Made by a program: the position numbers and the translations under genes
Shown here: piece after piece, positions 19,627 through 32,600 of the stretch
How positions within the stretch are numbered: the first letter of the stretch is position 1
Layout of the letters: each line of letters begins with the position of its first letter
From: Neoarius graeffei
Lineage: Eukaryota > Chordata > Actinopteri > Siluriformes > Ariidae
Assembly: GCF_027579695.1 (NCBI RefSeq)
Contig: NC_083587.1
Coordinates: 61,844,738-61,908,737, forward strand
Direction of reading: 5' to 3'
DNA length: 64,000 bases
Notes under the pieces: generated by a model
What the model was told of the DNA's origin: nothing
Database searches by the model: none
The model's input: only the letters and a program-made list of their open reading frames with translations

Positions 19627-21195
19627 TTTATACAATTAATTATAATTTAATTTTATTGTATTTATGATACAATTTTATTTAATCTTTTTTGAGATAATTT
19701 TCTTTTAAACTAAGTACAAATAACTTTTATATTCTGTTGATTTTGGAGGCCACTACAAGCACAAAATATAAGGGCGAAACTAAAATTGTCTAAATTTTTT
19801 AAAGATGAAAGACAATTTTATTTTTGCCTTTATATTTTGTGGTTGTAGTGGCCTCCAAAATCAACAGAATATAAAACTTATTTGTACTTCGTTTTAAAAA
19901 GACACATGTTCTTGTTTTGTTTTTCTAATACTGAACTATGTGAATAAAATATATATATTTTTTCTCTTCATTAGTGATGGTGTTATGTCGTTTATTTTCA
20001 TGGCCTTGAAAACACATGCAGTCCGCATTGGGAAATAACCCCATAAATAATTCAGCCTTTAGTATACTGCTAATACATTTTTTAGTGTGTAAGAGTATGT
20101 AATGTACAAAGTAGTACAGTAAAGTAACAACAAAGTATAATGGTAATTCACTACAAAATGCACATTTTTATTAATTGGAGTAAGCCAAAAGTATAACTGA
20201 GCATACTATTACTGCAATAAAAATATTAATGGCATATTTCTTGTATATTAGTAGGACTCTCTCAGTAAGTTTTTATTATTCTATCCAAATTCACTGGATA
20301 TGAGCAATTGTGTGCTCTGATTGGCTACTCTACTACTAGGATATCAGCTCATATACCATGAGAAGAGAAAAACAAAATGGCGGAGTGTGTTGCTGAATCA
20401 ACCGAGGATGAAATAAAAACTTTACTCGAAAACAAAACCCCCAAAATTGTTATCAAGAATTTAAAAGAAACAGAAATAGCTAAAAGAATATAGTCCCCCA
20501 CCCCGACCAACAGCTCCTGTTCCACGTCATTTCACCGGTTTGTTTACATTCGAAGCAGAAATGATTTTGTCAGATGTTTTGTAGAAAGTTTTTATTTATC
20601 AAATTTGCAAAAAATAAAAATAAAAATGCTCTGTTTCTCAAAATCGAGTGAATGTGGATAGAATAAAATAGTTATTCCACTTAAGCTCATCGTACACGGC
20701 TTATAGACAACTCGGTGCTACGCGCCTCATTGGCTATCAACTCATGTACAACACGATTTCGTGGAATAACTGTTAAATATACTTAGCATATTTATTTTTC
20801 ACCAGGGTACACACCAAATTGTTTTTACAATCATCTAGTACCAGTCTTCCATGTATTCAACTTAAAAAGAGGTGAAGTGATTTTTGTTTTGAACAGCTAA
20901 AAATATTTTCACTTTACCTCTTAACAATTTTTTATGAAATGTCTGACTTTTATATTGTTTTTACATTAATTTTCTTCTATATTCTATTTTGACACACTTT
21001 TATTATATTTTCTTATATTTAAATGGTGACTTTTCCTTCTTTCTGTCACTGCTTTATTTATAGCATGACTATTATTTTTACCTATTTTACGATTTGATTT
21101 TTGTGTACCATGATTTATTTTTGTCTTGACTTTACACTGTAAAGTACAGTACTTTCAGCCGCATTGTAAGGATGTGAAAGTTTCTATATGTACAC

Positions 21196-21238
<43 letters not shown>

Positions 21239-24200
21239 GACTGATCCCATATGTTAATAATATACATGTATAATAATAAAAATAATAATAATCATGTATA
21301 AGAAAAAATGATGGGTTTTACTCACTATCACTTTGTTGTAGTCATGCTGAACAATGGTGATTTCATGCTGGTGGAACTTTATGGTGACTGTGTTTATGTA
21401 AGCACCCAATCCAGTGTGGTCGATTTTGTTCTTGTTAATGATGGTGAACTCTGTGAGGGTTTTGTCTGCACCTGCCGTCTTAACCATCACGTAAGAACAG
21501 GTACCCTTAAAAGTAAATTTGTTTCCATCGAAAGTTTGATAATTAGGACCTCCAGTAACTAGGCATGAGGCCTTTGAGGTGGGCACACACACTGCCTTCT
21601 TGTTCTTCTTCACACAGTTTTCTTTCTGACGACATGTTGTCTTGATGCAGGGATCTTGAATACATTAAGGCAATGTTGTTATTTTAAATCACATCTTTGA
21701 CACAGTGGTGATTGAACGTTTGTGAACCCTTTAGAATTTTCTATATTTCTACATAAACATGACCTAAAACAACATCAGATTTTCACACAAGTCCTAAAAG
21801 TGGATAAAGAGAACCCAGTTAAACAAATGAGACAAAAATATTATACTTGGTCATTTATTTATTGAGGAAAATAATCCAATATTACATATCTGTGAGTGGC
21901 AAAAGTATGTGAACCTCTAGGATTAACAGTTAATTTGAAGGTGAAATTAGAGTCAGGTGTTTTCAATCAATGGGATGACAATCAGGTGTGAGTGGGCACC
22001 CTGTTTTATTTAAAGAACAGGGATCTATCAAAGCCTGATCTTCACAACACATGTTTGTGGAAGTGTATCATGGCACGAATAAAGGAGATTTCTGAGGACC
22101 TCAGAAAAAGCGTTGTTGATGCTCATCAGGCTGGAAAAGGTTCCAAAACCATCTCTAAAGAGTTTGGACTCCACTGATTCACAGTCAGACAGATTGTGTA
22201 CAAATGGAGGAAATTCAAGACCATTGTTACCCTCCCCAGGAGTGGTCGACCAACAAAGATCACTCCAAGAGCAATGCGTGTAATAGTCAGCGAAGTCACA
22301 AAGGACCCCAGGGTAACTTCTAAGCAACTGAAGGCCTCTCTCACATTGGCTAATGTTAATGTTCATGAGTCCACCATCAGGAGAACACTGAACAACAATG
22401 GTGTGCATGGCAGGGTTGCAAGGAGAAAGCCACTGTTCTCCAAAAAGAACATTGCTGCTCATCTGCAGTTTGCTAAACATCATGTGGACAAGCCAGAAGG
22501 CTATTGGAAAAATGTTTTGTGGATGGATGAGCCCAAAATAGAACTTTTTGGTTTAAATGAGAAGCGTTATGTTTGGAGAAAGGAAAACACTGCATTCCAC
22601 CATAAGAACCTTATCCCATCTGTGAAACATGGTGGTGGTAGTATCATGGTTTGGGCCTGTTTTGCTGAATCTGGGCCAGGATGGCTTGCCATCATTGATG
22701 GAACAATGAATTCTGAATTATACCAGCGAATTCTAAAGGAAAATGTTAGGGAGTGTAGTCCATTAACTGAATCTCAAGAGAAGGTGGGTCATGCAGCAAG
22801 ACAACAACCCTAAGCACACAAGTCGTTCCACCAAAGAATGGTTAAAGAAGAATAAAGTTAATGTTTTGGAATGGCCAAGTCAAAGTCCTGACCTTAATCC
22901 AATGGAAATGTTGTGGAAGGACCTGAAGCGAGCCATTCATGTGAGGAAACCCAGCAACATCCCAGAGTTGAAGCTGTTCTGTACGGAGGAACGGGCTAAA
23001 ATTCCTCCAAGCCGGTGTGCAGGACTGATCAACAGTTACCGCAAACGTTTAGTTGCAGTTATTGCTGCACAAGGGGGTCACACCAGATACTGAAAGCAAA
23101 GGTTCACATAAATATATTACGTTCCTGAAACAAAAGAAAAACTAATTATTTTGAAAGGTTCACATACTTTTGCCACTCACAGATATGTAATATTGGATCA
23201 TTTTCCTCAATAAATAAATGACCAAGTATAATATTTCTGTCTCATTTGTTTAACTGGGTTCTCTTTATCTACTTTTAGGACTTGTGTGAAAATCTGATGA
23301 TGTTTTAGGTCATATTTATGCAGAAATATAGAAAATTCTAAAGGGTTCACAAACTTTCAAGCACCTCTGTATACAGACTGTGTCCAAAATCACTCACTAC
23401 TCACTATATACTGGACTATATAGTGAGTTCACCATTTTGTAGTGCTGTCCGAATGTATAGTGAGAATTATTACACCCTATATAGTGCACTCAAAGTATCC
23501 CACAGTGCACCGTGAAAAGTAGTGGACAACCAATGGTCACTAGCCAAGCGATATATCCCATCATGCATTGCGGTCACACTGAAAAAAAAGGTGTGTTGGG
23601 GTGAACGGACAGCGGAAGAAACACATTATGAATGGACATTCAAGTGCAATTAAAATAGTAAGAGAACAGAAAAAGCTAAAATAGAATAAGACAGATAAAA
23701 TACAAGAATAAAAGTTAGAGTGCAGAGCGAAGAATTGATCTAAAGCCTCAAATTTGAATTAATAAAACGCAGCGGCAAGGAAGAAAGAAAGTATTCAGCC
23801 TTGATTCAAAAGAACTGAAAGATGCAGCAGACACAAAGTACTTTGTATTGATTAATGTGGGAAATACGCTCAGTATAATATGGATTTATCACAAAAGCAC
23901 ACGCATGTATTTATTATTTTGAATGAAAACCCACCAGCCGCCTGATCTGGCACCTTTTAATTGTGCGACAGTAATGATGTAAATAATGGCACGGCGGAGT
24001 AGTGTCCAAAAGTGTTTTTTCATTTTACCAATGAGCTCACTATATAGTCCTCTATATATTCATTCCCTAGATAGTGAGTAGGGAGTAGTGAACGAGTGAG
24101 TTATTTTGGACACAGGGACAGTCTTTGCATAATAATGAGATTACACTGACTTACCCCACACACATGCTGGAACACCGTCCTGGTTGCGACAGACCTCCTC

Positions 24201-27200
24201 TTCCTTACAGTCCGTGGACTGACATGAGAATTGACCAGCCTTACAGGTGCATGTCTCTTTACACTTTCTTCGGACTACTGATTCCCCAGACTGCAGGAAC
24301 ATATATTTTAAATATTTGACTGATTTATTTCCCAGGTAAGCCAACAAATCGATTAGAAACTGAAAAGCAATTCACCTTGTAATATCTTCCTTCCACCAAA
24401 CAACCACAATCTTCTAGAAGCTTACAATCTCCTCCATCAAAGACGAAGCCTTCATCACACTGGCAGCCTTCAAGACACTCTGAACAACTAGGTGACACGG
24501 TAAGGCTGGCACAAGTTGATGTGCAAGTGTCCGCACATAGCTCGTAGTGACTTTTTTCAGGACAGGTCATTGCTGGAAAAAGAAGAAAAGGAAAAATGTA
24601 TTCATTAAAAGCAACATTTGGTCATGACCAAGAAGATTCACTGACTCAGACACTGATTTGCTGAACACAATAGAATTGAATGTCGGTCATGACCAAGAAG
24701 CTTCAGTGACTCAAACACTGGTGCTTTGAATGAGAAAGAAGTGACTCTCAGTCATGGCAGAAAGGATTCACTGTCTCGAATACTGATTCAAATATTAAAT
24801 AAGAGACAACTGAATTTTGATCATGCATGATTTCAAAGATTCACTGACTCCAACACTGATTTGTCGAATTCAGTAGGAGCGAATCTCTTTATTGATCAAA
24901 AAGAATCAATGAGTGAATACTGATTCACTGAATGAGAGGGAATTTACATGCAAGTTAGGCACATGCCATGAAAAGCATTTCATCTTAACATTAACGTAAC
25001 TGGATTAAATATTAACCCCTTCAATGCCCTTGGACGAGTCATGTACGCCATGAAATCTTTTACCGCTGTGCCTTATGATGTACGCTACTCGTCACAAATA
25101 CTTCCTTTTATGTACCTTACATGGCACATTACTTTTACTTCACAGTGGCACATTACTGCGAGTTGGCCTAGTAGTTAGCGTGTTCGCCTCTCGATTGCGA
25201 TATTTACGGTTGGGTCATACCAAAGACCATCATAAAAATGGTACCCAGTTACTTGGAATACATGGACCCTTGGCGTACATTGTGTTTTCAAGTACTAGTA
25301 ATTCATGTTTATGGACAAGTTCTCATTGACAAGACCCGCTGTCTTGTTTTTTTTTTTTTTTGATGTTTTTGAAGTTGTTTTTGCTTACTAAAGTTATTTT
25401 TACTCTACAGCAGTGTTTTTTGTGATTTTTCTATACAAATATTAAAAATATAAAGTTCTGAACAAGTTAAAGAAAGATTATCAAAATATCCCAATTTTGA
25501 CCTATTTTTGTCCTATACGCCGGGCACATTACAATTAATTATGGGTGGCAGCTAAGGGGTTAATGAGACCGTCAACGACAGTGTAACTCACTCCGGCCCT
25601 GTGAGAAATCAAATCTGGGTAGAAGTTATATGCACCCTAGGTACCCCTACCTTCATGCCAGAAAGAATCAAAATCAGTGAAGGACTGAGAGAGAAGAACT
25701 AATTTTCATAAAATGTGGATGACAGACAACACATGATGGCATAAGCTCATCGCCTGTTGGCCATATGAACTAACAACACTAGATCAATGAGTCAGTGGTC
25801 AATGGTCAATGGTGGCATCAATGAATCTTTTCAGTAATGACTGAGATTTGCTCCTCTTGTGTTCAGAGGATCAGCGTTTGAATCAGTGAATCTTCTTTTC
25901 AGTCGTGACCAAGATTCGCTTCTCTTTCATTCAGAGAATCAATTTTTGAATCAGTGGCTCTTTTGAATCAATTTTTGAATCTTCAGTAAGCGATTTATAC
26001 TGGTCAGGATCACTGCAGATCAGGAGCCTATTCCAGTTCCTGTGTTCCACTGGGCATGAACTGGGAATAAATACACCCTAGCTGGGACACCAGTGCCAAT
26101 CGCAGGGCACCATGCACACACAAATTTACACACTCATTCATGCCTAGGGGCAGTTTAGAGTCAGCAGTCCACCTTCCACCTGCATATTCAGGAGACATGA
26201 GGAGAACACCCAAACTCAGGAGCAAAAAGTGGACACTGGAGCTGTTAAGCAGCAATGCTGACAGGAAGCCATAGCCTAATGGTTAGAGAAGCAGCTTTGT
26301 GGTTGCTGGTTTGAGTCCCTGGACCAGCAAGAATGGCTGAAGTGTCCTTAAGCAAGGCACCTAACCCCCAACTGCTCCCCAGGCTGCTCTGGGTATGTTG
26401 TATGTCGCTCTGGACAAGAGCATCTGCTAAATGCCATGTATGTAATGTAATGTAATATAATATGTAGGGTGACCCATTGTGCCACCACGCCACCATTAAC
26501 AAGCAAAACTATTACTATCTAAGCCACAGGCAAACTCCCAGTGATGTCACTATAAAAATAAAATAGCTGCAAGGTCTTACTCTGTGTCATACAACTACTT
26601 ACGGCAGAAGTTTGCATTCCTCCAGCTGCTGATGGAGATACCAGCTTGCTGACAGCGAACCACATAGTTTTGGAGATGTCTGCAAACAAGTGTCTTGTCC
26701 TTTGGTTGTGATATGACATCCTTTACACACGCATCATAGAATGGTAAAGGTGGAATTTTGGAATGACAATTAGAGAATGGGCCTTTCTTCGAAGTTAGGA
26801 TCTTGCAGTCACTGTTTTTATCTGTTTGGCCTCCTTTTCCACCCTCTGGGCATGTCGAGCCTGGTGGACACCCTGTGTGACAGTTCACTCCTTCCTGAAT
26901 TATCTGCCATGCTTCCACAAATTTCTCAGCGGAGGAAGCCTGCTTACTATCTGGTGTTAGTAAATCATCTGCCTTCTTGTCGTTATAATTACCACACAGA
27001 CCTTGAACAGCATTTTTGTAAGTGGAAGGGAGTTCAACTGTGGCCATTGACACGGTGTCATAGGTCACCTTCAGTCCAAAAGAGGTTTCCAAGATAATGA
27101 ATGCACCACCCTGATAGACCTTCACCAGTCCTTCTTCGAGTGTTACTGGGAGAAAAGCTTTAACATCATCCACCTGCCAACAAAAAAAATACAGCGACAA

Positions 27201-29601
27201 TTTCCAAGGGGGATTCTTATCATTCTTACCACGTAAAAAGACAAATAACGTTCAGGTGGTAGTGCCCTGGCATGCAGAGATACTGATTATTCAGAAGTTA
27301 TACTGTCAAACCCACCAAAAAGGCCTTTTGCTATCAGTATACATATCTGGTCAGCTCTGTGTTTTAATCTTGGAGAATGCGGAGTTGTATTTATAGCTCA
27401 AAAATACACCAAGAGTCTTCTTTTCCCAAATTAAATGGCAGATGAGTCAACTGACACATACGTATACTGCAAAAATGGCATTTTAGTGAGTGGAAGTATC
27501 TTGAATATAGTCAAATTTATCTTTTATTTCCTAGTATAAGATTATAATAAACCAAATATAAGATTATTAAACCTATAGACATTTTTTCACTAATTTCAGT
27601 ATTGAATATTGAAGATTGAATATTGTCCCAACATTTTTTGGAAAGTGTAGCAGGCATCAAATTCAGAATGAGTGTATATTTACGAAAAAAAAAAACCCTA
27701 CAATAAAGTTTATCAGTTTGAACATTAAATATATTGTCTTTGTATAGTATTCAATTGAATATAGGTTGAAAACCATTTACAAATCATTGCATTCTGTGTT
27801 GATTTACATTTTACACAGCATCCTAACTTTGTTTGGAATTGGGATTGTAGAAAGAAACAAAAATAATCTGCCAATAGAATGAGATATCAAGCTCAAACGT
27901 AATAAAACAAAATAGGGATAATAATCTTTCATTTTGTTTACTGCAAGTTTATAAAAGAACATACTAAATGAGACTGTCAGTGATGGCGTAACTCATTCCG
28001 GCCTCGTCTAGTCCAGAAAGAATGATCTAAAGTGTGCAATAAATGTTGCTAGCTATATAAACTACATACTGTATGAGCTATATACAAGCTATATATAAAA
28101 GCGATATCCACCCTAGGAATGCCGACCTATTTGCCAGAAAGAATCCAAAATGGCGAGGAATTGACCGAGAAGAAGCGATTTTTGTTGAACTGCTCATTAA
28201 GGCTTAAATAGTCCATAACTTTATTAATAATTGTAATGAGGCAAATCTAGGCAGAAGTTCTATGCACCCTAGGTACCCCACCTTCATGATAGAAAGAATA
28301 AAAATCGGTGAAGAATTGAGGGAGAAGAAGTGATTTGGGTGGAAACTGCTCGTTAGGGCTTAATTACTCCATAATTGCAATTATGCAAATCTGGGTAGAA
28401 GCTATGTGCAACCCAGGCAGACCTACCTTCCTGCCAAAGAGAATAAAAATCGATGAAGAATTGAGAGAGAAGAAGCGATTTTCGTGAAATGTGAATGACA
28501 ACGATGGACGGACGATGGACAACACATGATGGGATAAACTCATCACATGAGCTAACAATGAAATTTGACTATATTCAAGATGTTTCCACTTTCTAAGATG
28601 TTTTTTTTTTTGCAGTGTGAATCTGGAATATTTGAGAGTTGGGTTGATGTTTTGAACTCTCTGATATTAACCAACACCACCTGGAAGCCTTGATTTTTCC
28701 CACTTGAAGGTTGTTGTTGTTTTGCATCAAGCTTAATGGAGAATGGTTTGAGTTCATCAAAAATCTACAAATGTATGTTTGACTTTCGATAAGTATCTAT
28801 TTAAGATTAGTTAATTATATTTATTACAGGTTCCCACAATCTGTCAACTCTGTTACTTTACAGATCATTTAATGCAAGGTAATGCAATTTTCACGTAATA
28901 TTATCTATGTAGCTGGCATCTGGACATCTTCATAATATCACCCCTTATGGATAAAAATACAGCTAAACAAATTACCCTTATTTCCCATGGATGTCCAGGA
29001 ATCAGGGCAATCATATAATCATATAAATTTATGTTGATTCTTCTTGTGACCACTATGTCAGATGATACTTCCTGCACTGTGACACTGAAAGGTATTATCT
29101 TCACATCTGCAGTCTGGACTGTTTCCACCAATCTGTACAAACAGTTCCCTTGCACACTGATCTGGTTTCCATCATATGAGTTGTAGATCCCAGATCCAGA
29201 GATTGAGCAAGATCCTTTTCCATCAGGATAGCAGCCTTGAACCCCGTCACGGATTTCACATTGCTCATTAGGGCCGCAGGAGAAATCGTTTTTGCATGTG
29301 ACTTTTCCTTGCTCCTCACAGACACACCTCTCACTGCACTTGCCTTTGGGGTAAAAGGCTTGGCCCAGGTTATAGTACTGGCCTTCATACGCACATCCAC
29401 ATCGCTCCATTGGCACACACTCGCTGTTGCTCAGGACAAATCCATCATCACACACACAGCCTTCAGTGCAGGGTGCACGCTGGCAAGCCGTGGGCTCTGT
29501 GAAGCCGTTGCAGGTCTGGGGACATCCAGCACCACACACATCATAGTGGCTATTCGCTTTGCAGGATGCAGCTGTGAAGAGAGTATCAGAGACTAGTTAA
29601 T

Positions 29602-29666
<65 letters not shown>

Positions 29667-32600
29667 ACCTCCAAGTAGAATGGGTAATGGATATCAAGAT
29701 GACCTGAAATGAATGCCATATTTAAATAACAAGGGACAGGGCTGGGAACTGGAATACATAATTAAGGTAAAATGTTCTCATAATACTTCATTAGAACTTA
29801 CGACAGAAATGATCAGTTCTCCATTTCCCCACGATGATGAGTGCTTCCTGGCATGCAGCCGTGTAGGCTGTAAGTGCACCGCAGAGGGCTGTAGAATGAC
29901 CACCGTACATACACAGATCATACACGCAGTCTTCATAGAACTTGGTGGGATTGATTTGGCTATGGCATGCTTTAAATGGGCCATTTGTGTCTGTAATCAG
30001 GCTACAAGGTTTTGTGAAAACATCCTTATTCCTTTCAGCAGCATCACATTTGGGACACTTTTGGCCTTTGCACTCTTCCGAGCAATCAGGATCATTTCTG
30101 GCTTTCCAGCTGTTTCCAAATGCTGTTGGGTTTGTTGTAATGACTTTGTTTGGGAAGGCCAGGTCGTCATTTGTGTTTCCATTCCAATTACCACAGAGAC
30201 CTCCTACCAGGTTACTGTATGTGCTGGGGAGAGTGATGCCAACATAACTACCCCAGTTAAATTTGACCTTCATGCCAAAATTTGTTTGAACAACTCCAAA
30301 GTAACCACTGTGGAATATGGATAGCTGACCATCCTCTGTCTCAAATGGCAAATTTACAAAGAGGTTGTTGACCTATGAAAAAGATGGAAAGATTATTATG
30401 CATTACTTTTTCCACTGTACACTATTAGTCAGTTAAATTAGAGCTACAAGTACATGCACTTTAACTGTCATCGCGAATAAAAAATTGTCAAATAGTTACT
30501 ACATAATTAGCCATTTATATGTGTACAAGGTCAAAGCTCTAAGGCAGGATTACCAACACTTACCAACACTTTACCAAAATAGTCTTTAGTCATGATAATA
30601 GTGTAGCCAAAAATTTTGATCTCCACAGTTTTGGTGAAGGAAACAGCCTTATTCAGTCCTCTGTTTTCATTCTTGACAAGAACTTCGAAGGGCACCAGTG
30701 CCTTGTCAGATGTGTCGACCAGTTTAGAAAGGTAATATGTGCAAGTACCTTGGAAATCAAAGGGCCTCCTGTCAAAGGTTAAATAGTGTGGATCTCCACT
30801 GCCCACACAATGCCCATAGGATAGTGGATAGCAACCCTTCACACCATTCTGGACTTTACACTCTTCGGATTTCTTGCACTTTGTGGATACACACTTGACC
30901 TGTCCTGATATGCAGGAGCATTTCTGATTGCAGGTCTGGTCACCCCAGAATGTCACACCAGGAATATAATAACGGTTTTTATAGGTACAGCCACATTGCG
31001 CCAATGCCACACACTGGTCTCCACTGAGGACAAAACCTTTATTGCACTGGCAGCCCTCCAAACAAGGCTTTTCACATTTGCTTGGTGCATCTTGATCTGC
31101 ACAGGAGGCAGGGCATGCTGTTCCACAAGGCTCATAGTGGCTGTTTACTGGGCATTGCAATGCTGTTAATGTATGAAAAAGAAACATTTACAAGATTAAA
31201 TTAACTTCCTTTAAGAGTCAGGAAACATTATCTGCCAGATTTAGATTTGGAGATTTAATTCAGTGATGTAAATCCAAAATTACAACAATTACCAAACAAG
31301 GTTGTCAGTGACGGCGTAGCTCACTCTGGCCCTATCTAGTCCAGAAAGAACGATCTAAAGTGGGCCACCTTACGCAATAAATGTTGCAATCTATATACAC
31401 TGTAAGCTATATATAGAAGCGATATCCACCCTAAGAATACTGACCTATTTGCCAGAAAGAATCCAAAACGGCGAGGAATTGACCGAGAAGAAACAATTTT
31501 TGTTGAACTGCTCATTAAGGCTTAATTAGCCCATATCTTCATTAATAATTGTAATGAAGCAAATCTCAGTAGAAGTTATATGCATCCTAGGTACCTCTAC
31601 CTTCATTACAGAAAGAATCAAAATCGGTGAAGAATTGAGGGAGAAGAAGCGATTTGTGTGGAAACTGCTCATTAGGGCTTAATTACTCCATATAAACATT
31701 ATTAATTGCAATTATACAAATTGGGTTAGAAGCTATATACACTGGGTGGCACGGTGGTGTAGTGGTTAGCACTGTCGCCTCACAACAAGAAGGTTCTGGG
31801 TTCGAGCCTAGTAGCTAACGGGGGCCTTTCTGTGTGGAGTTTGCATGTGTCTCCCCATGTCTGCATGGGTTTCCTTCAGAAAGGATATCCATATCCTATC
31901 GGTTATGGATAATGGATGGATGGATGGATGGATGGATATATGCACCCCAGGCAGACCTATCTTCCTGTCCAAAAAAATATCGGTGAAGAACTGAGAGAGG
32001 AGAAGTGATTTTCGTGAAATGTGCATGATACCGGGCAAATGATGGACAACACATGATGGCATAAGCTCATCACCTGTCAGCCAGATGAGCTAATAAACTA
32101 TGCATGCATTTCCAAATATGTTAAAGATATCTAATATCACAATTAATTGAACTGTCTTCACTTACGACACTCAGACAGAATCCTCCAGTTGGCGTTGATC
32201 TTCACTCCAGCTGCCATACAAGCCTCAGCATAGCTCTGCATGTTTTCACAGAGTAAACGTCTAATGCCTTTGTTGATGCACACGTCGTACACACAATTGT
32301 CTAAGTATGCACTTGGGTCAACAGTCTTGTGGCACTTGGCAAATGGCCCTTTTTGTTCTGCCATGAGACCACAGTAATTGTTTGCACTATATGTTTCTTT
32401 AAGCTCAGGTGAGCAGAGGAGGCACTTGCCCTGACAGTCATCATGGCAGAACAAGTCATTGTCTGAAACTTTCCAGCTCTTGGCAAACATCAGGATAGTG
32501 GCAAGTTTCCTTCCCTTGGGGTCTAACAGCTCATCTCCCAAGTCTCCATTGTAGTTTCCACAAAGTCCACCAAGTGACCCAAAGTAAGTGCTGGGCACTG

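Noticed and set aside
24617-24945. CRISPR-like array
   Set aside because: Eukaryotic sequence with diverged repeats and no uniform spacers.
29237-29596. 119-codon plus-strand frame
   Set aside because: Antisense shadow of VWD exon 7, which has clear TIL and VWD cysteines on the minus strand.
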